A DNA stretch of 64,000 bases. Source: Panorpa germanica. Its lineage: Eukaryota; Arthropoda; Insecta; Mecoptera; Panorpidae. Below the pieces are notes generated by a model that searched no databases, was not told where the DNA came from, and saw nothing but the letters and a program-made list of their open reading frames with translations. Of the stretch, positions 57,922 through 64,000 are shown one piece after another. Numbering within the stretch: position 1 is the stretch's first letter; each line of letters opens with the position of its first letter. The stretch lies in assembly GCA_963678705.1 (NCBI GenBank), contig OY783213.1, positions 10,606,451-10,670,450 of the forward strand. Direction: 5' to 3'. The translations under genes and the position numbers were made by a program.

Positions 57922-58982
57922 ATGGAGGTTGACACTAGTGTAGACAGAGTACCAGATCATGTTTTGGAAGTTATATTTTCTTTCTTAGATCTTCATGACT
58001 TAAGAAATTGTTCATTAGTGTGTAAGAACTGGTATAGGTTTTTAAATGATGAAAATAATGATGTGTGGAGATTACATTGTATTGCAAAACTCGCAGAAGA
58101 GGCTCTCAAATCAGATCTTCTGTCATCTGTACCAACGTATAAAACTAAATTACGTGCTTTTTATCATGCATGGAATCCAAATGATTGTTCTAGAAATGTT
58201 TATATTAAACCTAATGGATTTACACTGCACAGGTATTGTGAATTTATGTTCAAAATACTTCCCCAGGTTGCATGATGATTAGTGGTGTTATTTTTGTTCT
58301 GAAGGAACCCAGTTGCGCAGAGCACAGATGCATCCAGGGGTAAAATCGGATTCCGACAAGGACGACATGCATGGGAGGTGATATGGGAAGGCCCCTTAGG
58401 TACTGTAGCTGTAATAGGAATTGCAACAAAAGAAGCTTCATTGCAATGTCATGGATACGTCGCTTTATTAGGGTCTGATGAACAGAGTTGGGGATGGAAT
58501 TTAGTTGATAATCATTTACTTCATAATGGGGATGCGCAGGGTAATTACCCGTTACTAAACAACGCGCCCAAATATCAGGTAGATATTTGGATTTCTTTAT
58601 CTTTGAATCATTTTCATTTCATATTATTTTCGATACCTTAACAATTATAAAATGTTGTTATTTTAGGTGGGAGAAAGAATACGAGTTATATTGGATTGTG
58701 ATGATAACACGTTATCATTTGAGAAGAACTATGAATTCTTAGGAGTTGCATTTAGAGGTATTCAAATTAATATTATTAGTAACATCCAAGTTTTCTTTTT
58801 CTGTTACATCCTAAAATTTCGGTAAATTCGAATGGGTTAATATTTTTTAATCTACATATATAAATATGTTATTATTTTCTTTTGCAGGTTTACCGGATAA
58901 GAAACTTTATCCAACAGTATCTGCAGTATACGGAAATACAGAAGTCTCTATGGTATATTTAGGGCCCCCACTTGACGGCTAA
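57922..58982 (+). CDS. Fsn: F-box/SPRY-domain protein 1 (Fsn)
   Basis: Four exons, 57922-58232, 58305-58578, 58667-58757 and 58888-58982, join in frame with GT-AG ends to give 256 residues (Drosophila Fsn has 255). The F-box occupies about residues 11-56 ([20 protein letters not shown]). The SPRY domain fills about 90-256 ([58 protein letters not shown]). Fsn is the substrate adaptor that pairs with Highwire (a PHR-family ligase) to limit DLK/Wallenda kinase at neuromuscular synapses. The first in-frame ATG is chosen. A TTG-preceded extension upstream has no family match. Confidence 0.95.
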
Positions 58983-61900
58983 CCTGCGGAATCTGGCCTC
59001 TACATTGGCCATAAACGGAGAGAGAAAAAGACCTGTACAGGGTTGTATTACCCTTTTCACTAAAAATTCGAATTTCAGTAAAATTAATCTATTTACGCAT
59101 TTTTAACAATTTATTGCTACATTTTGATAATAGTAGTTATGTTCTTCGATTTCTTTAACATATAAATTTAAAATGTGCTTAAATAATTCATAAATAGAAT
59201 ATTCTCTTCACTCGTTAATTTAAAATAATAAAAAGTGCTACGTAATTAATTTTTAGTGCGAAGGGGTTAATCATTACAGGTTTAATTAAAATTGGGTGTT
59301 CAATAATAATTAATCTATTTGCAATATAGTGTGTCTGTGTTTAAAACAATTTTTCTTAAAGTGTAAGTTCGTAGGGGCCATTTATTTAATTTATTTATAT
59401 GAAACAATTTTGGTTTGTGCATTTAGTGCATCGAATTTTTGTTCTGTTATTTTGTTTAATTTGATAAGCAATGAGCAACTTAAATTGAATGAAAGGATCG
59501 TCTGTTGAAAGGCTCATGCTCGTTAGAAAAATTTCTTCTACATATTCACCGGTTCATTTGTATATATTCACGGTTTTATCTATAAATAAAAGTAATTAAA
59601 GTTAATATTTACAGTAATTTATATTTACCCACTAAACACAAAACATGAATATTACCTTAAATACATCTAAGATTTTACTTAAAGAGTAAATTAACTTTTT
59701 TTAATTTACTATCTCCTTAAGTTTAATCAAAACTATCTACTGCATTTTGTATAAGTTGCAAAATAGATCCGATACCTATTTAATCCAAAGAGGTTTCAAT
59801 TTTTCCTAAATTGTTTTATTATCTTATAAAATATTGTTGAATTGTGATGTTATTTTCTGCTGTAATTTTAACAGCAAACTCCAATTAAAACAAGTTAATT
59901 TTGCTCAATGCTATCAAAATGTTAATAATGTTTGAATGAATGTTTAGCTGTTTACTTAAAACATTCTGGTGCCAATTATTTAAAGAATTTTTACATTATT
60001 TTGATGTTTTTCCAAATCAATGATATTATTTTAATGATAGATTTAAAATCAACTTTTAACTTATAAATAAATAAGTATTTTGAACCGATGATGCCTTGTA
60101 CTGTTGGCACGAATACCTTAAAAATATTTGTCAATGTAGTGGGTTAGAAAAATTATAATAATAAATGTAGAATTCAAAATAAACTAATCAGTTTTATTTT
60201 TAATTCTATCAGTGTTATAAATATTTATATAAATATAGTAGAATTTAAGTGTTTTTGTCTCTAGTTATAAAAGCAATTCAAGTCAATCATTTATTATATG
60301 TATATTTTTTGTTACTGTGATATGAGTTCCTAACCAGGTTTTTATTTCATTTTTGAAATAAAGTTCTAACAATATTTGATGAGTAGGTAAGGACTGGAAT
60401 ATCAATGATATTAAGTTTTATTACGGTTTTATTTAATAGATCTTCAATGTACAAATAAATAGAATTACTAGAACCTATTATTTTATTCTAATAATTGAAT
60501 TTATTTCATTTTTAATAATTGTGAACAAATACTTGAATAAGCTCTTATATTAATAATATGTAAAAATTGAATAGTTATTGTTTTTGTGATTACATATACA
60601 AAGATTATCGCGTTTAAATATAATCTTCGAAATTTTGGATTTGTAACGAAGCACTCTTCCTGAATACTGAATACTGTGCACAAATATTACCAATGTGAAT
60701 TGATGTTATGTTAGAATAATTTCGTGAAATGAACCTGGATACAGGATCACGAATAAAGAATTCCATTTATAATATAATTTAGTAAAATCTACATTAATTA
60801 TACATATATTCTATAGACAATTTTGCCCAATTTTTGATATTACTTTTTTAAGTTTAGTATTTAAATTAAATTATTAATTTATTAAATTTTAATGTTAGAA
60901 TATAGTAGTCAGTCACTTTATTAAATGTATTTTATAATTATCACTATATGTGTATAACAAAAATAAATTTTATTGTACAATTTTTACATTCATTTATGAA
61001 TGAAATAATATTTTAATATTTGCAATGTAGGAAACGCTGGCATATATCCAATCATATTCTAATTATATACCTTAAGAAAGTTTGTCTTTCATGCTGTGGA
61101 CTACCCACCCTCTTGTAATTTTAAACATTTATTTAAACTGATTGCAATGCTAGGGTAATTTATATAAAATTTGTAGTTGGAATATTTATTATGTAATTTT
61201 TCATTAATTACAAATTGAATAGTGTTTAATTTTGAATGAGATATATTGTACAAAGTGTGTAAAAATAATGAATCTTGTGAAAGTGGTCATTTAGATTTAT
61301 TATAGTGTTAAATAAATATCTTTGAATAAATTGTGTTTTCTTTTCCTCCCTTCCATTAGTCTGAATTAATACCTCATCAACAATATAGTGATACACATAA
61401 GTTTGTATAAATACAGCAATCATTATATCATTATAGATAAGTAAATATTCAACATGTAGCAGACCACTTCCTGGCATACTTCTAGATGTAGTAAACAGTA
61501 CAAGCATGTACTAAATTTGACTAAATTAATTAATAAAATCCAATAAAATAATATAATTGAAATAATTATTAAAAGTGTTTACTTTTTAGCGACATCTATT
61601 AAACAGTAGTTCACACAAGTTCATAATTTGAACAACAGATGGCAGATTAAGTTCATTTCGCCTAACCTATATGCAACTTAAGTAACACTACTAAAGTCAA
61701 TATGCAATATTAATGATTTATGTTTATTTCAAATACAATTGGCTGATACCGCTAAACATATTTTAATATCCTTGAGAGATCTGAGAATTGAATGTGTCAC
61801 ATGTTGAACAAATTAATAACGACACACCTGTTTAAGCTACTCGTTAATAGACTTGATTATCTTTAAGAGAATTAATTTGGTAACGACATCTATTGATGAC

Positions 61901-62107
61901 TAGCTTAAACGTATAAAAGTCACTATTTTTTTCCGCCAAGAGAATATGCAGCCTGAGTAACACACATGTCTTAATTACATTAAAAATTATAATCGTAATT
62001 GAAAACTTATGACATTTTTAATTAATACAATCAATTTACTTACGTCTATGCAATATGCAATTGAACATGTATCACTGCCTACACAGTTACTTACAAAGTG
62101 GTCTTAA
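58983..62107. other. Fsn 3' flank and AT-rich spacer
   Basis: About 3.1 kb with no gene. The first part is presumably the Fsn 3' untranslated region (AATAAA near 59583 among others). Two short phrases with GCGACATCTATT/ACGACATCTATT at about 61589 and 61883 resemble each other and the ends of common insect interspersed repeats, but I cannot define an element. Confidence 0.45.
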
Positions 62108-64000
62108 AGAATTTTGTTAAAAACAGTGAAAAACTAAGTTTTTTAATTTTATTAAAAATTAATTTTCTGTATTTTTTTCAACGAAAGAAGACTATAATCT
62201 TGTTAAAAATGATGAAAAGGTTCACTTTATTATTTTAAAAGCAATTCATTTTTTTCAACGAAAGAAGACTATAATCTTCTTAAAAACAGCGAAAGAGTTA
62301 ACTTTTTTAATTTTATTTAAAATTAATTTTCTGTATTTTTTCAACGAAAGAAGACTATAATCTTCTTAAAAACAGCGAAAATGTTAACTTTTTTAAATTT
62401 TATTTAAAATTAATTCTCTGTATTTTTTTCAACGAAAGAAGGCTATACTCTTGTTAAAAACAGTGAAAAAGTTAAGTTTTTTAATTTTATTTAAAATTAA
62501 TTTTCTGTATTTTTTTCAACGAAAGAAGACTATAATCTTGTTAAAAATGATGAAAAGGTTCACTTTATTATTTTAAAAGCAATTCATTTTTTTCAACGAA
62601 AGAAGACTATAATCTTCTTAAAAACAGCGAAAAAGTTAACTTTTTTAATTTTATTTAAAATTAATTTTCTGTATTTTTTCAACGAAAGAAGACTATAATC
62701 TTCTTAAAAACAGCGAAAATGTTAACTTTTTTAAATTTTATTTAAAATTAATTCTCTGTATTTTTTTCAACGAAAGAAGGCTATACTCTTGTTAAAAACA
62801 GTGAAAAAGTTAAGTTTTTTAATTTTATTTAAAATTAATTTTCTGTATTTTTTTCAACGAAAGAAGACTATAATCTTGTTAAAAATGATGAAAAGGTTCA
62901 CTTTATTATTTTAAAAGCAATTCATTTTTTTCAACGAAAGAAGACTATAATCTTCTTAAAAACAGCGAAAAAGTTAACTTTTTTAATTTTATTTAAAATT
63001 AATTTTCTGTATTTTTTTCAACGAAAGAAGACTATAATCTTGTTAAAAATGATGAAAAGGTTCACTTTATTATTTTAAAAGCAATTCATTTTTTTCAACG
63101 AAAGAAGACTATAACCTTCTTAAAAACAGCGAAAAAGTTAACTTTTTTAATTTTATTTAAAATTAATTTTCTGTATTTTTTCAACGAAAGAAGACTATAA
63201 TCTTCTTAAAAACAGCGAAATAGTTAAGTTTTTTAATTTTATTTAAAATTAATTTTCTGTATTTTTTTCAACGAAAGAAGACTATAATCTTCTTAAAAAC
63301 AGCGAAAAAGTTAACTTTTTTAGTTTTATTTAAAAATAATTTTCTGTATTTTTTCAACGAAAGAAGACTATAATCTTCTTAAAAACAGCGAAATAGTTAA
63401 GTTTTTTAATTTTATTTAAAATTAATTTTCTGTATTTTTTTCAACGAAAGAAGACTATAATCTTCTTAAAAACAGCGAAAAAGTTAAGTTTTTTAATTTT
63501 ATTTAAAATTAATTTTCTGTATTTTTTTCAACGAAAGAAGACTATAATCTTGTTAAAAATGATGAAAAGGTTCACTTTATTATTTTAAAAGCAATTCATT
63601 TTTTTCAACGAAAGAAGACTATAATCTTCTTAAAAACAGCGAAAAAGTTAATTTTTTTAATTTTATTTAAAATTAATTTTCTGTATTTTTTCAACGAAAG
63701 AAGACTATAATCTTCTTAAAAACAGCGAAAAAGTTAACTTTTTTAATTTTATTTAAAATTAATTTTCTGTATTTTTTCAACGAAAGAAGACTATAATCTT
63801 GTTAAAAATGATGAAAAGGTTCACTTTATTATTTTAAAAGCAATTCATTTTTTTCAACGAAAGAAGACTATAATCTTCTTAAAAACAGCGAAAAAGTTAA
63901 CTTTTTTAATTTTATTTAAAAATAATTTTCTGTATTTTTTTCAACGAAAGAAAACTATAATCTTGTTTAAAACAGCGAAAAAGTTAACTTTTTTAATATT
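62108..64000 (+). repeat. Satellite DNA with 77- and 86-88-bp monomers
   Basis: Monomers can be phased on CAACGAAAGAAG, starting at 62179, 62256, 62342, 62430, 62517, 62594, 62680, 62768, 62855 and on to 63942. Spacings are 77, 86, 88 and 87. That four-monomer, 338-bp order is repeated twice (62179-62516, 62517-62854). Afterwards 77- and 86/87-bp monomers mix more loosely. The 77-bp type has TTGTTAAAAATGATGAAAAG and the longer type has CTTAAAAACAGCGAAA. Most monomers carry the dyad AAGAAGACTATAATCTTCTT. The array runs past the window end and starts with a degenerate monomer. Confidence 0.95.

Noticed and set aside
1-64000. CRISPR arrays, bacterial operons or riboswitches
   Set aside because: The sequence is eukaryotic (spliceosomal introns, insect genes). 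The only regular array is the satellite at the right edge, which has no unique spacers.
62108-64000. Reading the satellite as a minisatellite inside a coding exon
   Set aside because: Monomer lengths of 77, 86, 87 and 88 are not multiples of three together and stops occur in every frame.

Overview
The window looks like an insect nuclear genome: very AT-rich spacer, short spliceosomal introns, and four housekeeping genes whose proteins read as insect orthologues (cyclin Y, a phosducin-like protein, the F-box/SPRY protein Fsn, and ARL6IP6). Most of the rest is DNA-transposon debris (mariner, hAT, Harbinger-like, Helitron-like), a tRNA-derived SINE and a LINE remnant. The order within insects cannot be fixed from this sequence alone.

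Layout. 1-14.5 kb is non-genic apart from one well-spliced 45-nt candidate microexon (7083-7127); it holds SINE copies, MITEs, and a hAT inserted into a mariner relic. 14.5-23.0 kb is a cluster of four paralogous genes of a family I do not recognise. Three lie on the plus strand, each with two coding exons, and one is a single-exon gene on the minus strand. They share an N-terminal YL...V motif, a cysteine array that varies between copies, and a C-terminal domain of about 130 residues with invariant W-P, C-x2-W, W-x-F, Y-P-V and F-E-x2-R positions. 23-51 kb is a repeat-rich gene desert. Its clearest coding element is a 29-codon small ORF (35314-35403) matching the insect sarcolamban peptides that regulate the SERCA calcium pump. 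A second exon with a related start lies at 47.7 kb.

51.4-59 kb is the gene-dense part: ARL6IP6 (minus, 3 exons), cyclin Y (minus, one coding exon), PDCL/PhLP1 (plus, one coding exon) and Fsn (plus, 4 exons). Cyclin Y and PDCL are head to head about 1.3 kb apart. From 62.1 kb to the window end there is a satellite of 77- and 86-88-bp monomers, partly organised in a 338-bp higher-order repeat.

The housekeeping genes are unrelated in function: membrane-anchored cyclin signalling, G-beta/CCT chaperoning, ubiquitin ligase at the synapse, and an ER or nuclear-envelope membrane protein. The four-gene cluster is the best candidate for undescribed biology. Its function is not deducible from sequence alone. 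The sarcolamban ORF is the most informative feature easily missed by length-limited gene finding.
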